Below, piece after piece: positions 12,191-25,299 of a DNA stretch of 64,000 nucleotides. This DNA comes from Monosporascus cannonballus (Eukaryota; Ascomycota; Sordariomycetes; Xylariales), in assembly GCA_004154925.1 (NCBI GenBank), contig QJNS01000038.1, positions 62,001 through 126,000 of the forward strand, in the 5' to 3' direction. Position numbers and translations under genes: made by a program. Numbering within the stretch: position 1 is the first letter of the stretch; every line of letters begins with the position of its first letter. The notes beneath the pieces are model-generated. The model did no database searches. It was not told where the DNA came from and worked only from the letters and a program-made list of their open reading frames with translations.

Positions 12191-14579
12191 TATATTTAAG
12201 GTTATAACTTATTATAATTTTCAAGAAATTAAATAAAAACGAAATATTTCTTAAGAATACCCTAATTACGGATAATAAGCTAAAAAAAATCTTATAATAA
12301 GGTAACTACGAAATAATATAACCGACAAAACCATAAGCGAGCTTACGATATTAACCTTATCCGGAACTATTAAGAAAAACTTATAGTATTAATCGTTCGT
12401 AAATATGCTTCAAAAGCTTAATATATAGCAGCATAAATTTGCTAAATTAATCCTTAGCCGAAACGAAACGATAAATAACTTATTTAACCGGATAACTAAA
12501 GTAAAAAAATATTTTTTTATAAAAATGAAAAAACAAACCTTTATAAAATAAGACCCGCTTCGCCAAAAACTTACGATAGGCCCGCCGCTTAATAACGTAT
12601 TTATAAGAACGAATCGTAAGCCTATAAAATAACCTTTATAAAACGGGAAATAAAAAATGTTCCGTTTATTTTCCTTTATATTCCGTATAAAAATAAAAAA
12701 AAACCGGTTTATTTCCCGTTTTTTTGTAATAATTTATTTAGGTATTATAATAGTAATGTTTACTAAAAAGTAATTAGGATTTAATTATTACTTTAAAAGA
12801 AAAGAATTACGAAAATATTTTAATATTAATAATTTCTTTTTATATAAAAACGTAATTCGAAAATAAATAAATAATATAATTTATTAAAAAATAATTATAA
12901 CGTATAAGGTAAAATAATAATTAATAATTTTAAGATTATTTATTAAATTTTAAATTTAAATTACCCGGAGATAAAAACTTAATATAACCCTTAATAATTA
13001 AAATAATTTCCTTAAATACCGAGGTTAATACGTAATTTCGTAACCCATTAATTACGAAACATATACCTTATAACAATTATAACTATTAGGTACATAAGGC
13101 AAAAAAATAATTAATTACTTAAAACTTTTGCCCGATTATTATATAGGTAAAAAAACAATAATTTGGTATTCCGGTAAAAAAACAAAATAATTAATTAATA
13201 ATAATATGTTACATAAATTAATAAACCTGCTTACATAATAAATACTTAAAAAATATACTTATAACAGATATTACATAATTAATTACGTTAATTTTTAAAT
13301 TTATAAATTAATAATAAAATAATTCAAAAGATTAATCCGAAAGTAATTCGGAATAAAATATGGATAACCGGCCTTATGCAAAATAGCTTTCCGATAACGA
13401 AATAAAAATTCGGAAACGGAAAAAGCAATATTTTTATTATGCCGCCACGAATTATTCGAATTAGGAATACCCTAAATACAAACCCGCAAAACGGCCTCGT
13501 CTGGCTAAAACGGAAGTTATAATAATAAGTTCGCGAAATACCGTTAATAAGAATAACGATTTAAATAACGAAAATTTAAAAAAATAATCTTTATCCAAAA
13601 TCGTTAGCAAAAAAAGGACGTAATAAAGAAAGAATTACAAAAAATTAATAATAAATTAATTAATACCTTTTTTACATTAAACGCCTTAGTTAATAATATT
13701 ATATATATAAATATCCTAATCGGTAATAAATAAATTTTTTATTCTGTATTTAATTAGCGGTTAATTTACAATTTAAAATTATAACGTATATTTATTATAT
13801 TTCGTTAGTTAAAACTGGCGAAAAATAACGAACTTATAATAACCGCGATCTAAAAAATTATTTACATTAACGTAAATTTAAACGGCCGCCTAAAACGAAT
13901 TCAAGGATACGTAATTAAAAACTTATTTTATTTTTTTATTTTAAAAAAATTTTAAGTAAAATATAATAATATTATATATAATGCGAAATAACGGTTTATC
14001 CATTTTGCAAACGACGTTATCGCGCCTATATTACGCAAAAAAAATAATTCGATAAAAAGCCTAAGAACCGCCTAAAGGAGCGGTTATAAAAATATAAAGA
14101 AACCCGCCTAATAACGGTTATAACCTTCGCGGCGATAACGCGGTAAAGCCGCCATAAAAAAACGAAACATAATTATTTGCAATTTTTATAAAAGATATTA
14201 ACAAAGTTTTAAAAATAAAACCGGAATTAATTTTTAAAGATATAACGGAATATTTTTTTTAAAAAATACAGGAATTCCGAAACCTTTTTGCAAATAACGA
14301 AAGTTCGTTATTATTATTTTATTATAATAATAATAACGTAACGATAAATCTAAAAATAAATATTTCGGATTAGGAAAAAATAATCCTATAAAAACTTTTA
14401 TATAAGATATTAAGGGAAAAACTATTAATCCTATATAAAATATTTATAAATCTGTTTAATAAAAATTAAATTCGGGTTAATAATTTTTCCGTAAGTACCC
14501 CGGTATTATTTGTAAAAAAATCTAATAAAAATTTATAATTTTATATAAATTATAAGAAATTAAATAAAATTACGAAACA

Positions 14580-16900
14580 AAACCATTATTTTTTTTCGTT
14601 AATAAAAAACGTTATGAACTTTATTATACGCTTAATAATTTACGAAATTTAACGTTCGAACAGCTTTTTACTGGTTACGTATCCGTTAAAAAAACAAATA
14701 AAAAATTACGTTCCGTATACCTTTCGGGTTTTTTGAATAATTGGTATATTTATTTGGTCTTAGCGGTATACCGGCTGCTTTTTAACGTTATATTAATATT
14801 ATATTAAAACGTTACCTTAATTATTTTTGTTTTATATATATAAATAATATACTGATTTAATCGTCCGGTTTTCGAATTAATTATATGGCCAAAATTAAGC
14901 TAATATTCCGCCGTTTAACGGAAATTAAATTAAACTTAAATCCGGATAAATACGAATTTGCAATCCAAAAAACAAAGAATTTAGAATTTATTATTGAAAT
15001 AAAAATAAGTTTAAAAATTAATTCTAAAAAAATAACCGTTATTCGAAAATAAAAGGCCTTTATTAACGTAAAAAAGGTTAAAAGTTTTATCGGGTTCGTT
15101 AACTTTTACTGAACCTTTATAAAATATTTTAACGGAATAACGGCTTCCTTTTGATAATTAATTAAAAAAACCTTTTTTCGTTAAAAAAACAAAAAATAAC
15201 AGATTTCTAACAAACTTAAAAAGCTTTTTATTATAACGTTTATTTTTACGTATTAAGACTTCGAAAAAAACGATAATAAAGATAAATTATTTCGGCTAAA
15301 TAACTAAAAAATACTTATCTTAATTCGACTTATTAAGGTATTTATAATTAATTACGTATTTTTAAAAAAAGTATTATTAATTAAATATAATTACGAAATA
15401 TACGATAAAAAGCTATTGATTATCGTTCAAACGTTAACGAAATAAAAAATATTTTTAAAACTTAATTAACCTTTTTATGATCCTAATAAATTATACGAAC
15501 TTTTAGTATTTTATAAAGATTCGTAAGTTTATTAAAAAGCAAATTCGATAAGCCGGCCATTTATCTGCTTTTAATTTCGTACTTAAATATTATTTTAATA
15601 AATTAATAAACCGATCCGATATTATATTTTGTAAGTTATAAAACACATTTTGCGGTAAATAAAAATATTAGGTTTAAAAAGCGGATAGTTCGGTTAATTA
15701 AAAAAAATAATTATTTAATAAATTAATACGCGTTTAGAAAATCTTAATAGCCGTAATTTACTTAAAGTAAAAAAATAACGAAGGACCGGTTATACCCCTT
15801 AGTAAGGAAAATTCCTTAAAAAGGTTTTAAGAAATATAGGATTTAAAGGTTATTAAAAATAAAACCTTAAATATGGCGTACGTTATTTTAGCACAGAAAA
15901 TACGTAATTTCCTTTTAATTATAAATATAATAAAGGTTTTTATAACAAAATATTTTATAATTTAAAAAAGGTATTTAGATTTTTATTTAAAAACCGTTCC
16001 GAACGTAATTAATTTAACGGATATGCGATATTTATATTACCGGGCACCTAAAAAAATATTATATTAATAATATTAATCTTTAATTATTATTAACCGCGAT
16101 AAATTTAAGAATTATGTCGTTTTTACTGTAACTGTAATATATATAATAAATTGCACATAGAAAAAAACGAAAAAAGGTTATTACGGCTTTTATTTATTTT
16201 AAACCAATTTTATTTAAACTTTTCGATAAATTTTACAATTAACTTACCGGCAAAGCAAAAAAAGAATATTTCTTTATAATATTTTACGATCGTTTAAAGA
16301 AAACGCTTATTTTAAAACCGATACTTAATATAAATACGGAAATGTACGTTTAATATTTTATTATTTATTATTAAAAATATTACGATTTTCTTAAAAAATT
16401 AATATTTAATAAAACAAATAATTAAACGAATAAATTCTGGGTTTATTTATATAACCTAATAAATATATAATAAAAACTCAATGTATCTTTTTATTTTTAA
16501 ACGGATAAAATTACGGAAAAAGTTAATCAAAACGTTTTTACGTATTTCCGTTATTTTATAAATTGCGTATAATATAATTAGGCCGAATTTTTACTGGTAA
16601 TATAATTAATTTTTAATAACAAAACTTTCCTATTAAAAATAAACTGTTCTTTCTTAATTTATAGATATAATATAAAATTTATTAACAAAATACCAGTAAT
16701 CCTTTAATTAATTTCCGAAACGGAAAAAATTATTAATTTCGTTAAGAAATTACGAAAAAATAAAGAATTTATATAAGTTATTATGGTATTAATATAGGCC
16801 CGGATAAAATCATTAATTAATACTTTTAAAAATACATATTACGTATTAAAATAAAAGATTTAATATAATTAAATTTAAAAAATGTAATTATTTTATAATT
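14580..16900 (+). pseudogene. Element C pol remnant (RT, RNase H, integrase)
   Basis: With stops ignored, the frame reads as gypsy RT. The catalytic motif is Y-I-N-N at 837-848 past 14000 (14837-14848), where the family has Y-x-D-D, so both aspartates have become asparagine. Downstream text such as LNPDKYEFA and FIGFVNFY is typical of RT thumb and connection regions. An integrase-like stretch follows near 16300-16800. Non-functional. Confidence 0.75.
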
Positions 16901-17354
16901 CTTTAAAATATTATTTTAAATATATATTAAATTTAAGGTTATTATATTTAGGTTATATAATATCGTAAAACTAAATATATTATCGGGGATATACCCGAAA
17001 TTCGACGTAAACCTTTTAAAATTAATAATGAAAATCCCTTTATTTAATTAAATTTTAAATAATAATTAATTATTACCGATATTATTAAAAAAAGAAAACA
17101 ATATATAATAAAATATATATTAAAGGCTAAAAATAAGCGTATAAACCGCGGTTATCGAAAAAACTATTTATAAAATAGGCAAATTACGCCAAACCAATAT
17201 AAAAATTACATAATAATTTCGAAAAGTTATTCGGAAACGGAAACGGGGTCGGCGAAAACGTAAAAATATAAATAAGGACAAAAAAAAGGTATAAGCAAAG
17301 CCGCCGCCGCCTTACCGTAACCTCGTTATTCCTTAAGGGCGAAAAAGGGGGTAA

Positions 17355-17544
17355 TGTTATAAGCTAAAGCCTATAGGGCAATTCGGACTTACGGAGCAAA
17401 CTTTTTAGTCCGAGCTTACCTATATGTATATAGAAAGCAGCCACCTTGCTGGTAGCTAGTTGTTTTTCCCTTTTCCTCCTTACCTTAAATATAAACCTTT
17501 GTTGGGCCGTGCCTCCGTTCAACCTACGCATCGTGCCCGTTACA
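17355..17544 (+). repeat. Right LTR of element C (190 bp)
   Basis: Begins TGTTATAAGC after the purine tract and ends CCCGTTACA, followed by the duplication GTCTA. Confidence 0.85.
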
Positions 17545-19111
17545 GTCTATAAATTAACGTATTTTTTTCTTAATAATCTTTTTTCGTTTAGATTTATAAT
17601 AAATACCAATTAAAAATAAAAATCTGTAATAATTCTTTAGCAGTATTTTTTCATAATATGCTGGATTAATTTTTTATTTGGTGATTATATTATTTTTAAT
17701 AATAAAAATAGTTTTTTATAGGCAATATTTTTTTCGGACCAGCTTTTTATTACGGCTAGTTAACAAATATTATTTTCTGGAGTTATAAATAGAAGGTAAC
17801 AATATAGTTATTTGTTGTTTTTATTATTTCTTATCCGGTTTAAGAAATCGAAACCTTTATAATATATGCGAGTAATTCGTTTATAGATATATTATTATTA
17901 TTTTTCGTAATTAGGGCATTTTCGTCGTCGGTAATACATGGCGTACTTTTTATTATATAAGTTAAAGGTTTTAAAATAATTCTTTTTTATTTAATTCTGG
18001 TATTTCCGTAATTATTCTTATAGTTTTTCTTATTATAATCGTAATATTTATCGAACCAGTTTCTTTAGTTTCTTATATCCCTTATTAAACTTTTCGCTAT
18101 AAGAGGCCTGGTATCTACTTAGGTCGAATTATGTTAATGGATTTGTTTTCGTTTTTTTGATTTTTTTTTTAGATTATCCCCCAGATACGGGTTTTTAATT
18201 ATTCTAACGAGGTTTTTTAAGTGCCTTGTATTCTGCTGCTTTGTATCCCATTCTGTTATAATTAAAACATTAGATCTGGCTTTAATCCTTTCTATAAATA
18301 ACCTTTAGTTCCATAAGTCTTAGATCCATGTCGTAAAAAGTATTACTACGTTAAAAAATATTTATATTAGCCGTATATCGAGGTTTATTATTATTTCTTC
18401 CTTTAATACTTTGAATACATTCAATATATTATCGGTTATTAATCTTAACTGCTATAGCAATATAACTCGATAAATAGTTAGGCCGATTATGTTTAAAACC
18501 CTTTTTTTATATTTTTAAACCGTTAAAAAAGTGCAATTATTAATAGTTTTTATTGTTAATTTAGTTTAAATACTAGCTGAATTAACGTATTGCTGTGATT
18601 AAATGCTAATTTCCTTTATCGTAATTACTGGATTTATATTTCGGCTTTTATTTCTTTCGTTTTTTATTTTAAAAACTTCCGTTACTATTTGCTTAAATTA
18701 TTCGTAGTTATTATAAATTCGCTTTATTTCCGGATTTTGTTTTTCCATTAGAAAAATAACGTATTCCCTTATAGCAGGCTCGAATTACGTAATTATATCC
18801 CTAATAAGTTCTCCGACCGTAAATTCGCCTTATATAATGAGCGTAATTAGTCGAATGAGAAAATATCTAAAGTATGTTCGGTATTAAATTAGAAACAATT
18901 ATAGCTTAGTCGAAGTTCCGTTAAAAAGTTCCGGTTTAAAAGGTTTAAAAACTTTCTCTGGCTTTTGGTAAAATTTAATTAAATAACATAATTTTTTAGA
19001 AAGAGCTTTTTCGTCTCGAAAGCCTTTCCCTTTTTCTTAAGCTTTTTAGAAGCAGCTTAAAAGACGTCGTAAGGTCGTTATTGTTTTTTTTTAAATTGCA
19101 GAATACGTCCG

Positions 19112-19496
19112 TGTGACGGCTAGGCGGTTTAACCAACTATTAAACTTTAAGTCGACGGGTTTATGTTGGCAGGAGTATCGTGAAAATCTGAGCAATAGAT
19201 ATAATAACGTATTACGTCTCGTAATATTAAGGGTGCCTTGGGTAACGAATTATTATTAATAAATATTATAAGCTAATACTATTTAAATTATAGAAATAAT
19301 GAACGTATATATTTTTTTCCTTTTTGGCTTAATTATTCGTAATTACGCCGTTAGTAGTAATTACGATTATTTGGGATTACTTTTGATCATTAATAATTAT
19401 TGGTTTGGCAGTGATTACGATTACGTAACCCGGGAGGTGGCCCGTATGCTCCCTGCCTAGCCGTCCCTTGAGACCAGCGCCTGTCGGGTCGTAATA
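19112..19496 (-). repeat. 3' LTR of element B4 (385 bp)
   Basis: Begins TGTGACGGCT and ends GTCGTAATA (ancestral GTAACA). Followed by a pyrimidine stretch, which is the purine tract of the minus-strand element. Confidence 0.85.
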
Positions 19497-19559
19497 CGAT
19501 TTTCCCTTTCCTTAAATCTTGCCTTCAAGATTTCTTTTTTTTCCTTTTTTTCTTATTTG

Positions 19560-20195
19560 GTAAGTATCCCTTTTTTTGCTTTTAATTATATCGTTTCGTA
19601 TTTTCAAAATTCGTCGTATTTCCCGTTTTTTTACCGTCCGTCGTGTTGACCTCGTAAAAGCCTTTAACGAATTTGGTTACGAAATTATGTTTTGCTCTTA
19701 TTATTTTTCGAAAAACATAAGGTATAAAATGATAAAAAACGTTGTAAAATATAAGGAATATGTTAATCGAAATTAATCTTATGATGGTACCGGCGTACCT
19801 ATTTTTTCCTTATAAAATATTTATTGCAAATATTAACGCTTGGAATACGAAAAAAACGTTTGCCGAAAAGCGATTATTAAAGTTTTAACGGCTTTATTTT
19901 AAGGTTTAACGCAGGTATTAAGAAAAGATAAATAAAGTTTTTTTTCGTTTTATTCGTTTGCGTAAGTAAAAAGCGTTAATTCGTTCGAAAGATATTACCA
20001 TGGTATAACGTAAGCTTTAATTATTGGACGAATTGGAGGAGCAAAAGTATCGGAAGCAAAAATAATTAAAAGCCGTTATTGCGGCTATTACGTTAGCGTA
20101 GGCCGCCGTCGATTGGCCCAATATCCCGGCTATTAACTGGTCGACTATTAATTAGGACGCGTCCATTATTGCTGGTAAAAATTTTTTAATAGGCG
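19560..20195 (+). pseudogene. Antisense accessory ORF of element B4
   Basis: Lies between the B4 chromodomain and 3' LTR, opposite to pol. An open stretch at 19576-19776 has RVDLVKAFNEFGYEIM, similar to RRDFAKAISDFGFEVM in A1. A later frame gives a coiled-coil-like block (LDELEEQKYRKQKQ when stops are read as Gln) and a Trp-containing tail (VDWPNIPAINW). Position and order match the antisense frames of A1 and A2. Broken by several stops; function unknown. Confidence 0.55.
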
Positions 20196-20381
20196 CTAGG
20201 CGCTAATAAGATTTTTGGCGGGTTTCCAAATATTTTCGGAATTTGGGTGTTTTTTCCATTTAATTAAGTACTGGGTAAGTCCGTTATGTTTTCGTATGCT
20301 AAGTATTTTTTCCATTTTGTATGCTTGTTCGTTTTTTATTTTTATATTATTTTGTACCGTATATATCTTAATCGTATCCAT
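20196..20381 (-). pseudogene. B4 pol C-terminus with chromodomain
   Basis: An open 61-codon stretch reads as a chromodomain: YKMEKILSIRKHNG, then YLIKWKK, then ENIWKPAKNL. This is the usual C-terminal targeting domain of fungal chromoviruses and binds methylated histones in known cases. Upstream (20382-20699) is the integrase C-terminal region, which continues on the far side of A2 from 27885. The aromatic residues Y and W are still present here. Confidence 0.75.
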
Positions 20382-20699
20382 TGCTGATTCGAATAGAAAA
20401 ACGTAAAAAATTGGATAGAATTTGACTTTTGGTAAAAGTTCTAATTGGTAGTTGTTTTTTGAGATTTTTTGGCGATTTTGTATGGACCGATATATTTGAA
20501 ATTAAGTTTTTTGTTAGGTCGTTTTATTTAAATGTTTTTATAATAAGGAAAACCATTTTCCTTTTTTTGAAAATTGGTTTTTTTAATTTTTTCTGATTAT
20601 AATATTTGCTTATTTGGTTTCGTACGAATTTTAATTCTGTTTTTATTTTTTGATATAGTTATTATAATTATTTTAACGTAAGGATTGTTTTAATATTAA

Positions 20700-21117
20700 T
20701 GTAACGAACCTGTTATACATCCACCTGGAAATATGAGCAGTGTCCGAAAAGGGTCTTGATTTGCAAGTAACAATAAGTTAAGGAATAATTTAAAGGTATG
20801 TTCGTTAAAGAGATTTCAGGTACTCTCCCCTTAATTAAAAAACGATACAGTTACCTTTAATTAAAAGCTTAAATTGATAATTAAAGAGCGAAAATTAAAT
20901 AAGTGTTATTTACATAAAAGATTAATTTATTATATATCCCAATTCCTTAAAGTAAGTATGTCGTAAATTTACGTAATTTATATAATTTGATTAATTCGTT
21001 AGATTACTTAGATCATTACCTTCCAAGTTATGTTAATTAAGGTTTTCCATCCGGAGTCTAGCCGTGCTGGGCCCCAGAGGTCGGCCTTTCGAAATAGGGA
21101 CCTCCGTTTCTGTAACA
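20700..21117 (-). repeat. 3' LTR of element A2 (418 bp)
   Basis: Runs TGTAACGAACC to TTTCTGTAACA. It aligns to 27462-27879 without indels, and the sampled differences are all G/A or C/T. Confidence 0.9.
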
Positions 21118-21119
21118 TT

Positions 21120-21800
21120 ATTTCCCTTCTTTAAGGATTTTTGTTCTAAAGATAAAAGCCGTAGGTCGTTATTTTATTTATTAGAAAAAGCCAAAAGGTA
21201 TTTTAGCTAACTTTATTATAATAGGTCGTATTCGAAAAGAAAAAAAAACCTTAATTAAATTAACGCAAAACTCGCGATAACCGTACGAATTATATTAAAA
21301 AATTTGGATCGAAAATTATTCCTTATTTAAATTATGTTCGTTTTAACGAACTTAATTATTTTTTTGTTATAATTATTCTAAACTGTGGTTATTGCACCCG
21401 TCGCTAACGCTTATCTTATAACGTATTAAATATGAATTTCCTGGAAAAGATTAGGAAAAAACGAAAGCGTTTATAAAAAAAGTAGCGTAAAATGGAAAAT
21501 AAATTAATGGAATTATTAGGGCGCCTAAAACGCTTACGTTTTTAACAAGACGTTTTGCAGAAAAAGGCTTTTGCTATTTTGAAAAAAGGTTATAAAATGG
21601 ATTAGCTGGAAAAGCGGGAAAAAATGGAAAAAAGCAATACCGTATAGAAGCTAAGCAGGCGCGGCTTACTTTTAAGATAAACGCCGTTTTGGAGGCGTTT
21701 ACTTTTTTCGACTGGAACGCCGAAGGTTTAAATTTAGGCGGGGAATCGTTATCGTTTACGACTTTAGCCGTACTGGAAATAATCGGTTAGGATTTTGGCG
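21120..21800 (+). pseudogene. Antisense accessory ORF of element A2
   Basis: Opposite to pol, between chromodomain and 3' LTR. Reading through stops gives a CxxC motif (C-G-Y-C-T-R-R near 21390), a strongly basic/acidic coiled-coil-like block (FLEKIRKKRKRL...EKREKMEK) and a C-terminal block FFDWN...LNLGGESLS...DFGDKT. The last block is clearly homologous to FDWN...DFGG in A1. Inactive, with stops of the kind RIP creates. Confidence 0.6.
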
Positions 21801-21829
21801 ATAAAACGTCTTAACTAGGTCCATCGTAT

Positions 21830-24800
21830 TCGTTAAATGGTTAAATAATTTTTACGTATTTTTTTTATATAAGTATCTTTCTTACTTAACCAAGTATTAG
21901 ATTTTATTTTTAATTATTCTAAAATCCAGTATTCGTTCGACTTTATATTCGTCAAAATTTTTTTCAAGTTCCAGGTTTATTTTTAATAGGGCATTTTTAG
22001 GTATTAATTTAAGTAAAAAAAATATAAAAAATAGGATATATTTTTATGTTTTTAAGTAACGATAATCGATAATTAATTTTAAAAATAATTTCGTTAATTT
22101 TAAATAATTTAAGCTTTTTGAAATTAAGTTTATCGCTAAGTTTTTTTATTTTAATCTATAAAATATTCGAAATTACGTTTTGTTTTTGGCGTAATAAGTA
22201 AACCTTATTTCCTTTTATTAAAATTAATTCCTTAATTCTTTTCTTATTATAATATTACGTTATTTTCCGTTAAAGGAATTATAATTCGTTTCGGAGACGA
22301 ACTTAAATCGTCTTAATTTCTATTACCAATATTTCTGCTTTTGGAATAATCGTAATTATTTTCGGTACTTTAGTAAGTAATTATTCTGGTCGTTAGGTTT
22401 TCGCATTATGGCCATATACTGCTATATAAGGAAATATACTTATGTTTTCGTTAACCGAAATATTATAAGCTATTTATGCTAACGGTAAAAGTTTTACCTA
22501 ATTATTTTATTAATAGTTAATATAATTTCGAAAATATTATTCCAGGGTTTAATTAAGTCATTTTATTTAACTATCTGTTTAAGGGTGATATATTATTAAG
22601 AATTTAAATTTGATACTTATTTATTTAAAAAAATTAATGCCAAACTTAAAGATAAAAAGCTTATCTCTGTCGGAAATAATCCTTTTTGGTACTTTATACT
22701 TATCCAAATAATTCCTAATAAAAACGTAAACCAATTATTTTGCTATTACGTTTCCCTTAAAAAGTAAAAAGTACCCATATTTGGTAAGCCTATCGACGAT
22801 CACCCACATTCCGTCGTATTCGATTTTAGTAACTGGGTTTTTAAAAAAAGGAAAGCTAAGAATAAAATCTTAAGCTATAATATTTTATGCTTTATCAGGA
22901 ATATCGGTAAATTGTAATAGTCTGTAAAGCTTATGGCGTACTGTTTTAGCTTTATTATAAATATTATAACTTTTAATTATTTTCTTAATCATACGTCGTA
23001 ATTCTGAAAAGTCATATTTTTCTTGTAGCCGTCTAATAATCTTGAAAATCCCTTAATATTTATGCAATAAGTTTTCATGAAATTTCTTTACGAATTACTT
23101 TTACTAATCCTTTAAAACATAGATTTTTCCATAATATAATAATTAATCCTTTAATTACCTTTTTAGCTATTAAACCTTTTTCTATTTTTCCGCATTATAA
23201 GAATTCCGGAACCGTATTAAAAATTCTATAATTAATTTCTTTACAATTTCACACAATTATACAATGCCGTCCTTATTATACTATAATATCTATATACTTC
23301 TTTTGGGAACTTTGGAATCGTAATTTTCTTTCCGGCTAAAAATATCCGCTTAAATATTCTTTTTTTCTTTAATGTAATATATCCTAAAGTTAAATCTGAA
23401 CAGAAAAATTATCCATCTTTTATATCGTTTATTTAATTCTTAAGTTTTTATAAATCGCGTAAAATTTTTGTAATTAAAATAAATATCGAAAGGTTTTTTT
23501 ATTTTATTAAAGTATGGTTTTTATTTTTTAAAAGCGTTAATAATTACCAGCAGCTTTTTATCGTAAATCTGATATCTAAATTCTGCGTTTCGGAATGCTT
23601 TTAAATAATATACCATTAAGTATTATTTGCCGTTATTCTTTTATTATTCCAGGACGGCGCCTAACGCATAATTTGAAACGTCAATTTTTAGACGTTTCCT
23701 TTTATTTAAATTGGACATCCTTATAATAGGCTTATTTGTAATTGCCCTTTTTAACATCCGGAACGCTTTTTTAACTTTTTCTGGGAGTTCAAATTCTTTT
23801 TCAACATATTCCCTAGTGGTAAACCTTATTAATAACCTAATTATATCTCCGTATCCCTTAATTAGGCTACGTACGTAACCTGTAAATCCTAAGATTTGCC
23901 GGATGTTTATAACGGTTATCTTATCGGAAATAAGCCAATCCTTAACTACTTCCAATTTGGAACGTTAAATCTGAATTTGTCCAAAGGTAAAAATATACCT
24001 TAAAAAGTCGAACTTTTAAATATGCTATATATTTTTAACTGGGTTAACTTTGATATTTGCTTCGTTTAATGTTTTAAGTACTTAAACCACATACTTCTTA
24101 TATTTTTTTAAGGTTTCGGAATAAATAAGGATGTTATTAAGGTAAATAAATATAAATTTATCTAAAAATTGCCGGAGGGTAATCATAATTAAATTCTGGA
24201 AACTGGCAGGAACATTAATAAGTCCCATAAGCATTATTCGGTATTCATAAAGTCCATATACTGTTCTGAACGCCGTTTTCCATTTTTCTCCTTTGGCCAT
24301 TCGGATACGATAATATCCGTCTCGGAAATCAAATGCGGTAAACTATTTGGCTTTGTTAACGTTTTCTTTTAAGGTATTTATAAGTATTAAGGGGTATCTA
24401 TTCTTAATTGTAATGTCATTTAGCTGTTTATAATCGATTACTCGCCGATAAATAAGATCTCCGTCGGCGTCAATCCTTTGTTTGCCGTCTTTGGTCTTAG
24501 GCACCATAAGGACGGGGTATCCAGCAGGAAAATTAAAAGGCTAGATATATCCTTTTTTGAAATCGAATTATATGCTTTTTTATAAGGCCTTGGATTTCTC
24601 CGGGTTTATGTGATAAATCTTGTGGAACTTAAGATAATATCCTTTTTTAATCGGGATTCGATAGTCCTATTATCCATAAGGAAATAACTTATAATCCTTT
24701 TTATTTTTAAATAATCTTTTGAATTTTTAATATTCTGAGGGTACTATCGAGGCTTGATTTAGGAATCGTACTTCCTTAATAATATAGCAAATTTGTTTGT

Positions 24801-25299
24801 TATCCTTTTAAAATCTTCTAGGTTCTTTTTCCTACGAAAATATCCGTTTTTTCCAGTTAATACGTAAGTTGCTAAAGCGGAACTATGGCATTCCTAGGAT
24901 AATGTCGTATTCTGAAATATCAGCAATATCTAGTAAAACGTATTCCTGGCGCCTTTGGATCTGTATAAGGAATTCCTTAATTTCCCTAAGGATTCGTCCG
25001 TTATCATAAGTAAACAAGTTTCCGTTTACAGTACGTAACTTGTAGGATTTTAACTTATATTTCTAAAGGATTTAATACTTTTTTGCCGCGGCAGGGGAAA
25101 TAAAGTTACCTTTTGCTCCTAAGTTAATTATGGCTCGAAATATTCGTCCTTGGTACTTAAGTAAGATCTTAATCTGACTGCATACGTCCTTAATTATTTC
25201 ACATAAGGTCTTGTAAGCTGGGGCTTCTCGATACCTTAATTTCGAGGGCCTCTGTCGTTTTTTGACTTCTGTTATTATTTGGTTTATGAAAATCTCCAT
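21830..25299 (-). pseudogene. A2 pol remnant (protease, RT, RNase H, integrase, chromodomain)
   Basis: Three longer open pieces remain. 25072-25299 is the retropepsin-like region, where the expected D-S/T-G-A reads N-L-G-A. 24082-24300 is RT palm, with Y-L-N-N at 24133-24144 in place of Y-L-D-D. 23644-23955 is the RT connection to RNase H, ending with the start of the RNase H domain (IDVSNYALGAVLE). Catalytic Asp-to-Asn changes need only G-to-A, as RIP makes. Integrase and chromodomain follow with multiple stops. Confidence 0.85.

Larger units (their letters stand above)
12001..17544 (+). mobile_element. Ty3/gypsy element C (5.5 kb, complete but dead)
   Basis: Plus-strand element with two 190-bp LTRs (12001-12190 and 17355-17544). 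Target duplication ATCTA (11996-12000) and GTCTA (17545-17549). A purine tract GAAAAAGGGGGTAA precedes the right LTR. The interior shows RT and RNase H at about 14600-15500 and an integrase-like region at about 16100-16800, all with many stops. No chromodomain or antisense frame was recognised, which separates it from A and B. Confidence 0.85.
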
